Below are positions 8,969 to 18,305 of a DNA stretch of 64,000 nt, piece after piece. The stretch is from Polyangiaceae bacterium. Lineage in GTDB: Bacteria > Myxococcota_A > Polyangia > Polyangiales > Polyangiaceae. The notes beneath the pieces are model-generated. The model worked only from the letters and a program-made list of their open reading frames with translations. It did not search any database and was not told where the DNA came from. The stretch spans positions 1-64,000 of the forward strand of contig JAKLKA010000009.1 of the NCBI GenBank assembly GCA_023150915.1, given 5' to 3'. Both the position numbers and the translations under genes were made by a program. Each line of letters opens with the position of its first letter. The stretch's first letter is position 1.

Positions 8969-10483
8969 ATGGCCGAGTCCCAGAGCGTCGGTCGCTACGT
9001 GCTCTACGACCAAATCGCGTCGGGTGGCATGGCGTCGGTCCATCTCGGGCGCTTGATCGGCCCCGTGGGGTTCTCGCGCGTGGTCGCCGTCAAACGACTG
9101 CACCCGGCCTACGCCAAGGACCAGGGCTTCGTCACCATGATGCTCGACGAGGCGCGGCTCGCCTCCCGCATCCGTCACCCCAACGTCGTCCCCATTCTGG
9201 ACGTGGTGGCGACCGCCGACGAGCTCTTGCTGGTGATGGAGTACGTTCACGGAGAGACGCTGGCGCGTCTGCTTCGTGCCGCCAAGAAGGCGGGTGAGCG
9301 CATCCCGGCGGCAGTGGGTGCGGCCATCGTGATCGACACGCTGCGTGGGCTCCACGCGGCGCACGAGGCAACGAACGCGGGGGGCGAGCCCCTGGGTATC
9401 GTGCACCGCGACGTCTCTCCACAGAACATCGTGGTGGCCACCGACGGCTCGGCGCGCATCCTGGATTTCGGTGTGGCCAAGGCCGCCTCCCGGACCCAGA
9501 GCACCGCGGAAGGCCAGCTCAAAGGCAAGCTGGGGTACTTCGCGCCCGAGCAGATTGCGGGCGGTGACGTCGATCGGCGCGTGGACATCTTTGCCGCCTC
9601 GATCGTGGCCTGGGAGTGCGTGACCGGCCGGCGCCTGTTCAGCGCAGACGACATGATCGCGACCATTGCGCAGGTGATGGATGGCGAGATCCCGTCGTTG
9701 CGCGGGTCGGACCTCGAGATCCCCGACGGCTACGCGGCAGCGGTGCGGCGGGGCCTCGATCGCAACCCAGCACAGCGCTTCCAGACCGCGGAAGAGATGG
9801 CCAGCGCCATCGAGGCCGCGCTGCGCCCGGCCTCGCGCGAGGCCGTCCGGGCCTTCGTCGAGAAGCTTGCCGGCCCCGCGCTTGCGGCTCGTCTCGACAT
9901 CATGCAGCGCATCGAGTCGGGCGAGGTGGACGACACCGTTGCGCAAGTGCCGGTGGACATCAGCCCCGATCAATCCGGCAAGGTGCCTACGCTGCGGGCC
10001 ACGCTGAGCGCTGGCCCCGAAGAGCAGAGCACCTTCCACGCGGCGCTTGCTACCGAGTCCATCGTTCCCCCACCCCAACCCAAGAGGGGTTGGAAGCGCG
10101 GCTTGCTCGTCGCCTTCGCCCTGCTGGCGGTCGGAAGCGTGGCAGCGGTGGTGCTCTTCACCCGGTTCAGGCCGCCGCCCTCGGTGGCGATTACGCCCGC
10201 GCCCTTGGCCACACCTGCGGCGCAGCCCGTGGTCGGAGCTGCCACCGCCGTGACCCCGGTGAACGCGGACCCCATGAGCCCGCCGAGCGCAGCGCCCGCG
10301 GCTTCGTCGTCGGAGCCGGCGCCCTCGGCAGCGCCCCTGCCGTCGGCAGCTCCCTCACCGGTGGTCGGGCGTTCGTCGCGGCCCCCGCCCAAGAGCGCCA
10401 AGAAGCCCAGGGAGGGTGACCCGCCGCCAGCGGTCGCTCCGCCGCCGCCCCCGACGGCAGATCCGCTCTCCGACCAGCGTTGA
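8969..10483 (+). CDS. Membrane-anchored Ser/Thr protein kinase (PknB-like)
   Basis: 504 residues from ATG 8969; the longer open frame from 8873 would overlap the upstream gene and adds no domain sequence. Kinase domain at about 10-285: Gly loop IASGGMASVHLG, ATP-anchoring Lys42 (VAVKRL), Glu61, catalytic HRD 146-148 with Asn153 (HRDVSPQN), DFG 166-168 and APE 192-194. All catalytic residues are intact, so it should be active. A single membrane segment (about 378-398) follows, then a Pro/Ala/Ser-rich outer tail of about 100 residues. It should relay an envelope signal into Ser/Thr phosphorylation. The gene downstream, 40 bases on, is a typical secreted partner of such kinases in myxobacteria. 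Confidence 0.95.
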   Translation: MAESQSVGRYVLYDQIASGGMASVHLGRLIGPVGFSRVVAVKRLHPAYAKDQGFVTMMLDEARLASRIRHPNVVPILDVVATADELLLVMEYVHGETLARLLRAAKKAGERIPAAVGAAIVIDTLRGLHAAHEATNAGGEPLGIVHRDVSPQNIVVATDGSARILDFGVAKAASRTQSTAEGQLKGKLGYFAPEQIAGGDVDRRVDIFAASIVAWECVTGRRLFSADDMIATIAQVMDGEIPSLRGSDLEIPDGYAAAVRRGLDRNPAQRFQTAEEMASAIEAALRPASREAVRAFVEKLAGPALAARLDIMQRIESGEVDDTVAQVPVDISPDQSGKVPTLRATLSAGPEEQSTFHAALATESIVPPPQPKRGWKRGLLVAFALLAVGSVAAVVLFTRFRPPPSVAITPAPLATPAAQPVVGAATAVTPVNADPMSPPSAAPAASSSEPAPSAAPLPSAAPSPVVGRSSRPPPKSAKKPREGDPPPAVAPPPPPTADPLSDQR

Positions 10484-10523
10484 TCTGGTCACCTGCCGGG
10501 CGTTGTTCCATCATGCAATCAGC

Positions 10524-11486
10524 ATGCGTGCTTGGCCTTCGGCGTTCGTGATTCTGACCCTCGCGAGTGTCGCCGCCGCCGCGCCGTCTGCCACCGAGCG
10601 CACGCTGGCTCGCGAGCTGTTCGAGCAGGGGCGCAAGCTGATGGCCGACAAGGACTACCCGAAGGCGTGCGCCAAGCTGGCCGAGAGTCAGCGGCTCGAC
10701 CCGGCGCCGGGCACCCTGCTCAACCTGGCCGTGTGCCACGAAGCCGAGGGCAAGACGGCCACCGCCTGGGCCGAGTTCAACGACGCGCTGTCGCTCGCGA
10801 AGCGCGACGGACGCAAAGATCGGATCGACCTCGCCACCCAGCACCTGGCTGACCTCGAGCCCCGGCTCTCGCGGCTCACGATCGAAGTGCCCGCGGCCTC
10901 TCGCCTGTCGGGCCTCGAGATCGAGCTCGACGGAAGTCGAGTGGGGCGACCGGCGTGGGGGAGCGGCGTGCCGGTCGATCCGGGAACGCACCAGGTGACC
11001 GCCAGAGCGCCGGGCTGGAAAGACTGGCAAGCCGAGATCACGCTCGGCGACCGGGCCGATCGCAAGACGATCACCGTGCCGGCCTTGCAGAAGGCATCCA
11101 CCAAGGTGGGGGAGGCCCCCGAGAAGCGGAAGCCAGCGGCTCGCGATGTCGGTACTGGCTCGGGGCAACGCACCACGGGGTACGTGGTCGGCGGCCTCGG
11201 GATCGTCGCGCTAGGTGTTGGCGGCTATTTCGGCCTTCGCGCGTACTCACGCTGGGACGATCGCAACGCGCACTGCACCGACGCCGGCTGCGATCCCACG
11301 GGCGTCGACGCGGGCGACGACGCGAAGCAAGCGGCGACCATCGCCAACATCGGCGTGGGCGTTGGCGCGGCGGCGCTGGCGACCGGCGTCATCCTGGTGC
11401 TCACGGCGGGCCCGTCCGAGCGGGCCGCGGCGTCGGTCACGCCCGATGGGCGAGGAATGACGCTGCGCTACCAGCGGAGTTTCTAG
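10524..11486 (+). CDS. Secreted TPR/PEGA-like protein linked to kinase
   Basis: 320 residues from ATG 10524 with a signal peptide (MRAWPSAFVILTLASVAAAA). Residues 25-120 look like TPR helices (ARELFEQGRKLMADKDYPKACAKLAESQRLDP). Residues 125-195 form a beta-rich PEGA-like module (IEVPAASRLSGLEIELDG and VPVDPGTHQVTARAPGW). Near the C-terminus are two hydrophobic segments (about 218-240 and 275-300) separated by a short Cys-containing loop, so it may be anchored in a membrane. This composition is common beside Ser/Thr kinases in myxobacteria and suggests an envelope partner of the upstream kinase, though no direct evidence shows interaction. Convergent with the next gene, sharing a CTAG at the stops. 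Confidence 0.8.
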   Translation: MRAWPSAFVILTLASVAAAAPSATERTLARELFEQGRKLMADKDYPKACAKLAESQRLDPAPGTLLNLAVCHEAEGKTATAWAEFNDALSLAKRDGRKDRIDLATQHLADLEPRLSRLTIEVPAASRLSGLEIELDGSRVGRPAWGSGVPVDPGTHQVTARAPGWKDWQAEITLGDRADRKTITVPALQKASTKVGEAPEKRKPAARDVGTGSGQRTTGYVVGGLGIVALGVGGYFGLRAYSRWDDRNAHCTDAGCDPTGVDAGDDAKQAATIANIGVGVGAAALATGVILVLTAGPSERAAASVTPDGRGMTLRYQRSF

Positions 11487-12697
11487 CAGCTGTCGTCTTT
11501 CGGGTGCTTGCCCGGGGCACACGGGCTCGGGTCGAGCTGGTTGACCGTGACCGGCCCCAGCTTTGCCGGCTCGCCCCGCATCTTCAGGCCGAGCGAGAAG
11601 TGATCACACGGCTTGCTGGGCGAGCCCAAGACCGACATGTCCGGGAAGCCGCAGACCAGGTTCTTCACGCCGCCGTACAAGAGGTTGTCGGTGCACAGCG
11701 GCTTCTTGGTCACCGGGTCCTTGGTCGACGCGAGCGCGCCCAGCACCTGCCCCACGGAGGTGATGCCGGCGAGCACGCCCTCTTCCATCGAATACGAGCT
11801 GCCCTTCTTGACCAGCTTGGCGGTCAGGAACGCAGCGGTGAAGTCGATCGACTGATCGGTGGCGAGGGCGAACGAGCCCGCGGGCAAGCTGGCGGTCAAG
11901 GTGCCCTGGGTGACATACGCCAGCTTGTCGACGTACTTCGGGTGCGCCACGTCGTATTCCACTCCGCCGTCGGCGCTGGCCTGGGGCTGGAGCGAGGTCG
12001 AAAGCACCGACCACGTGTCGTTCCCGTCCCACTTCGGCGGCGTCGGGTTGGTCACGTCGAAGTCCGCGCTGGCGTACCAGGTGACCTCGACCGCCGCGTC
12101 GTCGAGCGTACCGTTGTAGCCAGTGATCTTGATCAGAATGGTGTTGGTGCCCGTCTCGATCTTCTGGCTCAGCTGCTCGGAGCTCGCTTCCGTGATCTTG
12201 AACACGTTGCGGATTTGATAGAGGAACTCGCCCAGGGCGTTGTCGCGGCCCTCGTGCCCGTCGCACAGAGTCTTCTTCGGCCCCTTGCAGCTTCCGGCGG
12301 TGTCACCGGTGCAGGTGCACAGCTTGTCCAGATCGTAACCGATGCGCTGCCAGGTGGGGCCGATCGCGTCGGTCTGGTCGCCGAAGTCCACCTGCCGGAC
12401 GGCGACCACCACCTCGGTATCACCGCCCGGTGCCGCGCCCGTGGGCGGACTCGGCGGCTGCGCCAGCGGACAACCCGCGTCGGCGCCGCCCTCCGTGCCG
12501 CCGCCTCCCCCGCTGCCGCCGGGTGCGGCGTCGCCCGCCGAGCCCCCGGTTCCCGCCGCACCTCCGGCGCCACCGGCACCCCCCGTGCCGCCCTCCGAAG
12601 AAAGCGGCGGAGAGTCCTCGATCCCGACCAGCGACTGGCACGCGCCGACGAGCGCCACGCTGAATGCGAGGCCCAGCGCTCGTCGCACCGTGGTCAT
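11483..12697 (-). CDS. Cys-rich lipoprotein, paralogue A
   Basis: 404 residues from ATG 12697 (in-frame ATG codons up to 12733 exist, but MTTVRRALGLAFSVALVGAC is the compact lipoprotein signal, Cys 20). A Gly/Ala linker spans about 35-75. The mature domain has conserved Cys pairs (LDKLCTCTGDTAGSC, KTLCDG, PLCTDN, LVCGFPD, KPCDH) and aromatic Gly/Asp-rich beta strands. It ends in Cys. It is clearly homologous to the gene immediately upstream (12743-13954), including the mature N-terminus CQSLVGIEDSPPL. I do not recognise a characterised family; no catalytic motif is seen. Likely a surface or outer-membrane lipoprotein stabilised by disulfides. Confidence 0.82.
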   Translation of the reverse strand: MTTVRRALGLAFSVALVGACQSLVGIEDSPPLSSEGGTGGAGGAGGAAGTGGSAGDAAPGGSGGGGGTEGGADAGCPLAQPPSPPTGAAPGGDTEVVVAVRQVDFGDQTDAIGPTWQRIGYDLDKLCTCTGDTAGSCKGPKKTLCDGHEGRDNALGEFLYQIRNVFKITEASSEQLSQKIETGTNTILIKITGYNGTLDDAAVEVTWYASADFDVTNPTPPKWDGNDTWSVLSTSLQPQASADGGVEYDVAHPKYVDKLAYVTQGTLTASLPAGSFALATDQSIDFTAAFLTAKLVKKGSSYSMEEGVLAGITSVGQVLGALASTKDPVTKKPLCTDNLLYGGVKNLVCGFPDMSVLGSPSKPCDHFSLGLKMRGEPAKLGPVTVNQLDPSPCAPGKHPKDDSC

Positions 12698-12742
12698 CAC
12701 CGCAAGCATAGCGCGAGCGCGCTTCTGACCCAAACCCGCACG

Positions 12743-13954
12743 TCAGCAGCCGTCGGACGAGGGGTCCGTTGCCGGAGTGCAGGGGCTCTGCGCCTTGATC
12801 TTGACACTCACCGGCCCGAGCTTGGCCGGCACGCCCTCCACGGCCACACCCATCGACAGGTGGTCGCACGGCTTGCTCGGCAGTCCGAGCAGCGACATGT
12901 CCGGGTAGGCGCAGATCATCCCTTTGATCCCGCTGTAGATCACGTTGTCGGTACAGATCGGTTTGTCCGAGAAGGGGTCGTTCACCCAGGGAAGAGTGCC
13001 GAGCACACTGCTCACCTTGGTGAGACCCGACAGCAACCCGTTCTTCAGCGTCCACGCGCCGCTGCCGAGCTTCTCGATCTTCGCGGTGAAGATCGCCGCG
13101 ACGACGTCCACCGACACCTGCGCTGTGAACCAGAACGCGCCTTCCGGCAGGTTCGCGACCAGCTGACCGTTGGCCACGAAGGCCGCCTTGTCGACGTACT
13201 TGGGCTTGTCGGCATCGTAGGCCACCCCGCCGTCGGCGGCGGGAAGGGGCACGAGCGAGGCTGCCAGCACCGGCCACACGTCGCTGCCGTCCCACTTGGG
13301 CGGAGACATGTTGGTCACGTTGAAGTCGTCGCTCGAGAGCCACGCGACCTCGACCGAGGCGTCGTTCGGCGTGCCGTTGTAGCCACGCACCCGCATCAGC
13401 ACCGTGTTGCCGCCCTTCTGGAAGGTGGCCGACAGCTTGTCCGACGAGAGCTTGGTGACCTGGAACACGGTGCGGATCTGGTGCAAGAAGCCGCCGAGCG
13501 CGTTGTCGCGCCCGTCCACGCCGTCACAAACCACCTTCTTGGGCGCCAGGCAGCTCCCGGCCGTGTCGCCCTCGCAGGTGCACAGCTTGTCCAGGTCGTA
13601 GCCGAGCTTGCGCCAGCTGGGCCCATCCGCCAGATCGCGGTCGCCCGTGTCCACCTCGTTGACGGCCACGACGAACTCGATGGCGCCGCCCGGATCCGCG
13701 CCCGCGGTCGGCGTGGGGGGGCGCGCGGACTTGCAGCCGGCATCGCTGGCGCCATCCGAGCCGGCGGCGCCGTCCGAACCCGCCGCGCCGTCCGAACCCG
13801 CCGCGCCGCCCAGCCCCCCGGCGCCCGCCGCACCCCCTGCGCCCGAATCCGCCGGAAGGGGCGGCGAGTCCTCGATGCCGATCAACGACTGACAGCCCGC
13901 GGCCGCGACGGCGAGCGCCACTCTCGATCGGACCGCGCGCATGAGATGGACCAT
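12743..13954 (-). CDS. Cys-rich lipoprotein, paralogue B
   Basis: 403 residues from ATG 13954; an ATG four codons later (13942) is an equal alternative. Lipobox AAAGC, then CQSLIGIEDSPPL as in the neighbour. The linker contains GSDGAA units produced by an 18-bp DNA repeat around 13760-13810. The mature part shares with paralogue A the blocks LGYDLDKLCTC, GDTAGSC, GRDNALG-FL-QIR and SKPCDH. The 45-base gap to the next gene suggests one transcript. No enzyme motif is visible. The pair probably arose by tandem duplication and has diverged well beyond recent-copy level. Confidence 0.82.
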   Translation of the reverse strand: MVHLMRAVRSRVALAVAAAGCQSLIGIEDSPPLPADSGAGGAAGAGGLGGAAGSDGAAGSDGAAGSDGASDAGCKSARPPTPTAGADPGGAIEFVVAVNEVDTGDRDLADGPSWRKLGYDLDKLCTCEGDTAGSCLAPKKVVCDGVDGRDNALGGFLHQIRTVFQVTKLSSDKLSATFQKGGNTVLMRVRGYNGTPNDASVEVAWLSSDDFNVTNMSPPKWDGSDVWPVLAASLVPLPAADGGVAYDADKPKYVDKAAFVANGQLVANLPEGAFWFTAQVSVDVVAAIFTAKIEKLGSGAWTLKNGLLSGLTKVSSVLGTLPWVNDPFSDKPICTDNVIYSGIKGMICAYPDMSLLGLPSKPCDHLSMGVAVEGVPAKLGPVSVKIKAQSPCTPATDPSSDGC

Positions 13955-13998
13955 AGCGCGCGCCCCATCGCCGCGAAAGATCCGCTACGCTGCCAGCC

Positions 13999-15114
13999 AT
14001 GCCGAACCGCTTCGTCTTCGATCGTGCCCCGGCGCGCATCTACTGGGAGACCACCCGGGCATGCGACTTGGCCTGCCGGCATTGTCGCGCCGAGGCGGCA
14101 CCCATGGCGGACCCGCGCGAGCTCACGACCGAGCAGGGCAAGCAGCTCTTGGCACAGCTGGCCGGCTTCGGCGACCCCCTGCCGCACCTGGTGCTCACCG
14201 GTGGTGACCCGCTCAAACGCACGGACTTGTTCGAGCTGATCGCCACGGCAGAGTCCCACGGTCTTGCGGTGTCGGTGTCGCCCAGCGGCACGCCGCTCTT
14301 GACCGCCGACGCGATCGCGCGCCTGAAACGGGCCGGGGTCGACGCCATCTCGCTCAGCATCGACGGCGCGACGGCGCAGCACCATGACGACATTCGTCAA
14401 GTGCCCGGCTGCTTCGAGCGCACCCTCGAAGCGGCGCGGGCCGCCACTCGCGAGCAGCTGATGTTCCAGGTGAACACCCTGGTCGCCAAGGAGACGCTGG
14501 GCGACCTCGAGGCCATCTACCCGCTGGTGAAAGAGATCGGGGCTGCTCGCTGGAGCCTGTTCTTCCTGGTCACGGTCGGCCGCGGAACGGTGCTCAATCC
14601 GATCTCGGCGGACGAATGCGAGACGCTCTTCGGCTGGCTCGCCGATCTCCCGCGTGGCCGCGGGCTGCCCATCGTCACCACCACCGAGGCGCCCCACTAT
14701 CGCCGCATCTTGCTCGAGCGTGCCAAGGCGCGCCCGGCGCCCGCCGGTGGCGGCCATCCGCACGCCGGCGGTCACCCGCACGGTGGCGCGGGTCCGGTGC
14801 CGGGGCTGGGGATCCGTGACGGCAACGGCATCATGTTCATCTCGAACGTGGGCGACGTCTCGCCTTCGGGGTTTCTGCCGCTGGTCGCCGGCAACGTGAA
14901 GGTCCAGAGCCCGGTCGAGATCTATCGGAGCGCGGAGATGTTCGTCGCGCTGCGTCGCACCGAAGCGTTCGAGGGGCGCTGCGGCATCTGCGAGTTCCGC
15001 GGCCCTTGCGGCGGCTCGCGCTCGCGGGCGCTGGCGGCCACCGGCAACATGCTCGCCGAAGACCCGCTCTGCGCCTATCAGCCTCGGGTCGGCGCCTCGC
15101 TCTCGGCGGAGTGA
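13999..15114 (+). CDS. Radical SAM/SPASM enzyme, TIGR04053-like
   Basis: 371 residues. The 4Fe-4S/SAM site is TRACDLACRHC (Cys22, Cys26, Cys29); the glycine-rich SAM contact is LTGGDPL. The order WETTRACDLACRHCRAEA, DPRELTTEQG, TEAPHYRR is what I know from the TIGR04053 family of radical SAM proteins, related to haem-d1/AhbD- and peptide-modifying enzymes. The C-terminal region has extra Cys residues (CGICEFRGPCGG and a final C) for an auxiliary cluster. Residues about 245-270 carry an unusual Gly/His insertion (GGGHPHAGGHPHGG). Substrate unknown. It lies five bases upstream of a membrane protein, suggesting a shared operon. Confidence 0.88.
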   Translation: MPNRFVFDRAPARIYWETTRACDLACRHCRAEAAPMADPRELTTEQGKQLLAQLAGFGDPLPHLVLTGGDPLKRTDLFELIATAESHGLAVSVSPSGTPLLTADAIARLKRAGVDAISLSIDGATAQHHDDIRQVPGCFERTLEAARAATREQLMFQVNTLVAKETLGDLEAIYPLVKEIGAARWSLFFLVTVGRGTVLNPISADECETLFGWLADLPRGRGLPIVTTTEAPHYRRILLERAKARPAPAGGGHPHAGGHPHGGAGPVPGLGIRDGNGIMFISNVGDVSPSGFLPLVAGNVKVQSPVEIYRSAEMFVALRRTEAFEGRCGICEFRGPCGGSRSRALAATGNMLAEDPLCAYQPRVGASLSAE

Positions 15115-15118
15115 TCCC

Positions 15119-16999
15119 GTGAACGACCGGTCGACGGGCCGCCGCGGGGTGGCAGGGCTCTTGGCGGTGTTCGCGCTCTATTTCGGGCTGTTCGCCTGGT
15201 TCGCGCCGCCGCGCGTGCTGTTCTCGAAAGACCCGGTCATCGTCATCGACTACGCCCTGCACGTTTACCAAGTGGATCGGGCGCTGGCTGCGTTCCGCGC
15301 CTCGCGGCAGCTGTGGGGGTGGGACCCGCTGATGCTCGCCGGCCACCCCGCGGGCGCGCTGGAAGATCTGACCAGCAAGGGCACCGAGCTGTTCGTGATT
15401 GGCCTGCGCTCGCTCGGCGTTCACCCGGCGGTCGCGTTCAACCTGTTCATCGCGCTGGTCATGGCGCTGGTGCCCTTCGTCGGGTACGCCTCGGCTCGCC
15501 TGTTCGGCCTGACTCGACGCGCGTCGGTCATCACGGTGCTGCTCTGGACGCTGCTCTGGTTCTTCGACTCGTTCATGCACTGGACGTGGTGGATCGGGAT
15601 GATCTCCTGGTCGTTCGCGGCCTACGGCAGCGTGCTCTTCGTCGCGCTGCTCCACCGCGCGCTCGAGTCGAAGCAGACCCTCTGGTTCGCCGCGCTCGTG
15701 GCGCTCACTCCAGCGCTCGCCATCGTGCACCCGTTCTCGGGGATAGCGCTCGCCGTCCCGGGCGCGCTGCTCTACTGGCGCTCCCGAAGGCAGCTGGGTG
15801 CGCGGCAGCACGCGCTGATCTGGCTCGCGGTGAGCGCGGGCCTTGCCACCGCGCTGGTCTGGGTCTTCCCCGCGTATCGCTTCAAGCACTATGTCACGAC
15901 CGCGGACTCGTACCTCAACGCCCGCCTCGAGTACGTCTTCTACGACCTGTTCGACATCCTGAGGAACTCCGACAACACCGGCTTGCCGGTCCGCACGCTG
16001 TTCCGCACGCTGTGCTTCGCTGCGGGCGGGGTCGTGCTCTGGCGCTGGCGCAAGGCCGGCGACCGCCGCACGCTGCCGCTGGCGTCTCTGGTGCTGTGGA
16101 GCGCGGCCTGGGCCTACCTTGCCGCGTACACCAACGCGGGCCGGCAGACCCAGCCCTACCGCCAGATCGCGCCGGCCATGCTGGCTGCGGCGCTCCCCGC
16201 GGCCCAGCTCTTGAGCGAGCTGTGCACGCTCGAGGGGCTGCGGCGCCTGAACACCCAGGCTCGCCTGCTGCTCGCGCTGGCGGCCGTTGCCATCGTGCCG
16301 CGGGTCGGCCGCACCGTGATCTACTTCCTGCCCGACCTCTTGCCCACCCACCACAACTCGGTGGTCGCCATGAACGAGCCGAAACCGTTCTCGGCCCGCC
16401 TGTTCAACGCCAACGCCGAGGCTCGCGAGCTGCGCGCCTGGTTGCTCGACCACGCCGACGGCCAGGGGCGCATCGCGGTGCGCGGCGCCAGGCCCACCCA
16501 GTGGGTGTTGGCAGAGTATCTGGCGGCAACCACGCGACTGCCGATCTTGGGCGGCCTCGAGCACCGCAACGTGCACCACGCCGACGCGCACTTGTTTCGG
16601 CGCCATCGTGCCGGCAACCCGCCGGGTGAAGAGCTGCAACGGTTCTTCGACACCTACGCCGTGGGCTGGGTGGTGCTCGGTGGCGAGTACGGCGCTCTCG
16701 ACTACCGCCAGGACTACATGGAGCTCGTGGCGACCGTCGCCGAGCACCGCATCTATCGGGTGCGCAAGCCGCCAAGCTATTTCTTGCGAGGCAGCGGCCG
16801 CGTCACCGAGCAGGCGATGAACCGGGTGAAGGTCGACGGCGCCAGCGGCGACGAGGTCGTGCTGCGCTTCCACTGGTTCGAGCCGCTGGCGTGCCGCCCG
16901 GCTTGCACGGTCGAGCGGTTCACGGTGCCCGACGACCGCGTCGGCTTCATCCGGGTGCCGAACCCGCCACCCAGCTTCGAGATCTACGTGAAGTACTGA
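15119..16999 (+). CDS. Polytopic membrane protein, GT-C glycosyltransferase-like
   Basis: 626 residues from GTG 15119, five bases after the radical SAM stop. About 11 membrane segments occupy residues 10-420; the first extracytoplasmic loop has an Asp/His-containing motif (VIDYALHVYQVDRAL) in the position of the acidic motif of GT-C lipid-linked glycosyltransferases. A soluble domain of about 190 residues follows (from ARELRAWL), where alpha/beta-like motifs and a beta-rich end occur. This order matches uncharacterised bacterial YfhO/PMT-like proteins. It probably transfers a sugar from a polyprenyl phosphate outside the inner membrane, but the acceptor is unknown and enzyme activity is inferred only from topology. 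Confidence 0.7.
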   Translation: MNDRSTGRRGVAGLLAVFALYFGLFAWFAPPRVLFSKDPVIVIDYALHVYQVDRALAAFRASRQLWGWDPLMLAGHPAGALEDLTSKGTELFVIGLRSLGVHPAVAFNLFIALVMALVPFVGYASARLFGLTRRASVITVLLWTLLWFFDSFMHWTWWIGMISWSFAAYGSVLFVALLHRALESKQTLWFAALVALTPALAIVHPFSGIALAVPGALLYWRSRRQLGARQHALIWLAVSAGLATALVWVFPAYRFKHYVTTADSYLNARLEYVFYDLFDILRNSDNTGLPVRTLFRTLCFAAGGVVLWRWRKAGDRRTLPLASLVLWSAAWAYLAAYTNAGRQTQPYRQIAPAMLAAALPAAQLLSELCTLEGLRRLNTQARLLLALAAVAIVPRVGRTVIYFLPDLLPTHHNSVVAMNEPKPFSARLFNANAEARELRAWLLDHADGQGRIAVRGARPTQWVLAEYLAATTRLPILGGLEHRNVHHADAHLFRRHRAGNPPGEELQRFFDTYAVGWVVLGGEYGALDYRQDYMELVATVAEHRIYRVRKPPSYFLRGSGRVTEQAMNRVKVDGASGDEVVLRFHWFEPLACRPACTVERFTVPDDRVGFIRVPNPPPSFEIYVKY

Positions 17000-17000
17000 T

Positions 17001-17576
17001 CTACTTCTTCAAGATCGCGTCCAGCGCCTTCTTGGCGACGGCCGGCTTGCCCTCGATCACCAGGATGATCGCGACCTCGGCCTTCTCGTCCAGGAAGACC
17101 GCGCCCTTGTCCTCGCGCATCTTCGCCTGGTCCTTGGGGGACATCATGCTGCCCGAGGCGCCGGATGGGGTGCGCGCGCGCCGCACCAGCTCGAAGGTGC
17201 CCTTGTCGTTGCCCTTCATCAGGCCGAACTCGATGTTCTCGAACTTTCCGACGGTGCCCTGGTTGATCTCGACCTCTTCAGGGGCCCAACCGGCCTTCTG
17301 CACCGCGGCCACCAGCGTCTTGGCGTCGATCTCGCTGATGCTGACGCCGCCGATCGTCGCCGAGCTCTTCGGCAGCTCGGGCGCGGGGGGCGGCTCGGGC
17401 GCGGGGGCCTTGGGCGGCTCTTCGGCCTTGGGCTCGGGCTTGGGCGCCTCGGGCTGGGGCGCTGGCGGCGCCGGTGCCGGCTCCGGCGCCTTGGCAGTTT
17501 CCGGTGGCGGCGGCGCGCCGCAGGCCGACAGCAAGAACCCGATCCCCAGCACCCACCCCACGCTCGACTTCCGCAT
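17001..17576 (-). CDS. Small Pro/Ala-linker lipoprotein
   Basis: 191 residues. The signal MRKSSVGWVLGIGFLLSAC places the lipobox Cys at 19. Residues 20-72 are a Pro/Ala/Glu/Lys linker typical of periplasm-spanning segments. A compact C-terminal domain (about 75-191) contains SATIGGVSISEIDAKTLVAAVQKAGW and ends in Lys-rich helices; no family was recognised. The neighbour at 17634 has the same layout and may share its transcript (57-base gap). Convergent with the GT-C-like gene, with stops one base apart. Confidence 0.78.
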   Translation of the reverse strand: MRKSSVGWVLGIGFLLSACGAPPPPETAKAPEPAPAPPAPQPEAPKPEPKAEEPPKAPAPEPPPAPELPKSSATIGGVSISEIDAKTLVAAVQKAGWAPEEVEINQGTVGKFENIEFGLMKGNDKGTFELVRRARTPSGASGSMMSPKDQAKMREDKGAVFLDEKAEVAIILVIEGKPAVAKKALDAILKK

Positions 17577-17633
17577 GGGGGGCTTCTAACGCCGCGCTTC
17601 GCGGCCGTCTAGGGCCGGGGATGGCGCTCGCGA

Positions 17634-18305
17634 TCAGCCCCCCGAGATCGAGACGAACCGGATCGCCGACGGGCCGTCGTCCGCCTTCTTCTTGCGCATG
17701 GTGAGCGAGACTTTGTGCCCCGTCTTCCACACCCAGGTGGCCTCGAACTCGGCCATCGAGCTGTCGAGGCAGGTGGTGAAAGTCTCGTTCTTGCACTCGT
17801 CGGGGATCTTCTGGGTGTCGACGGTGGGCGGCCCGTGCAAGGTCACCAGCGCTTTCTTCAGCTCTTCGAAGCGCGCGTTCCATGCGGTGTATTCGCTGCC
17901 CTCCACGGTGACCGCCACGCCCACGGCGCACAGCGCATCACCGCAGAACGAGAGCATTGGCTTGCCGGGGATGCTCGCGCCTTCCACCGCGCGACTGCAG
18001 GTGTAGCGCTCGGCCTTCTTGCTCCACGTGCCGTTCTTGCTGCACAGCTTCTTCGAGTCCTTCACCGGCTGCCCGAAGGTGAAGCCCAGACCCTCTTTGG
18101 GGGGCGGTGAGGTCGGCTCGGGCGGCGCCGGGGGTGGCGCGGGCTTCGGCGTGTCTTCGGGCTCGGGCTCGACCCACTTCTCTTCCTTTCCGGGCGGGGC
18201 CGGCGCGACGAAGTCGTCGATGCTGCTCTGATGCTTGGCCGGCTTCTTGTGGCAGGCCGAGAGCGGGACGAGGAGGATCGGAAGGATGAGGAAAAGGCCT
18301 CGCAT
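17634..18305 (-). CDS. Small Cys-containing lipoprotein
   Basis: 223 residues. Signal MRGLFLILPILLVPLSAC with lipobox Cys 18, then a charged Pro/Glu linker to about 70. The mature domain (GLGFTFGQPVKDSKKLC onwards) has six cysteines (KLCSKNG, RYTCSRA, SFCGDALC, DECKNETFTTC), implying three disulfides, and a final beta-rich part with basic residues. The block beginning with GQPVKDSKKLCSKNGTW recurs as a type in myxobacterial secreted proteins, but I cannot name a function. Upstream of the 17001 gene on the same strand. Confidence 0.78.
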   Translation of the reverse strand: MRGLFLILPILLVPLSACHKKPAKHQSSIDDFVAPAPPGKEEKWVEPEPEDTPKPAPPPAPPEPTSPPPKEGLGFTFGQPVKDSKKLCSKNGTWSKKAERYTCSRAVEGASIPGKPMLSFCGDALCAVGVAVTVEGSEYTAWNARFEELKKALVTLHGPPTVDTQKIPDECKNETFTTCLDSSMAEFEATWVWKTGHKVSLTMRKKKADDGPSAIRFVSISGG

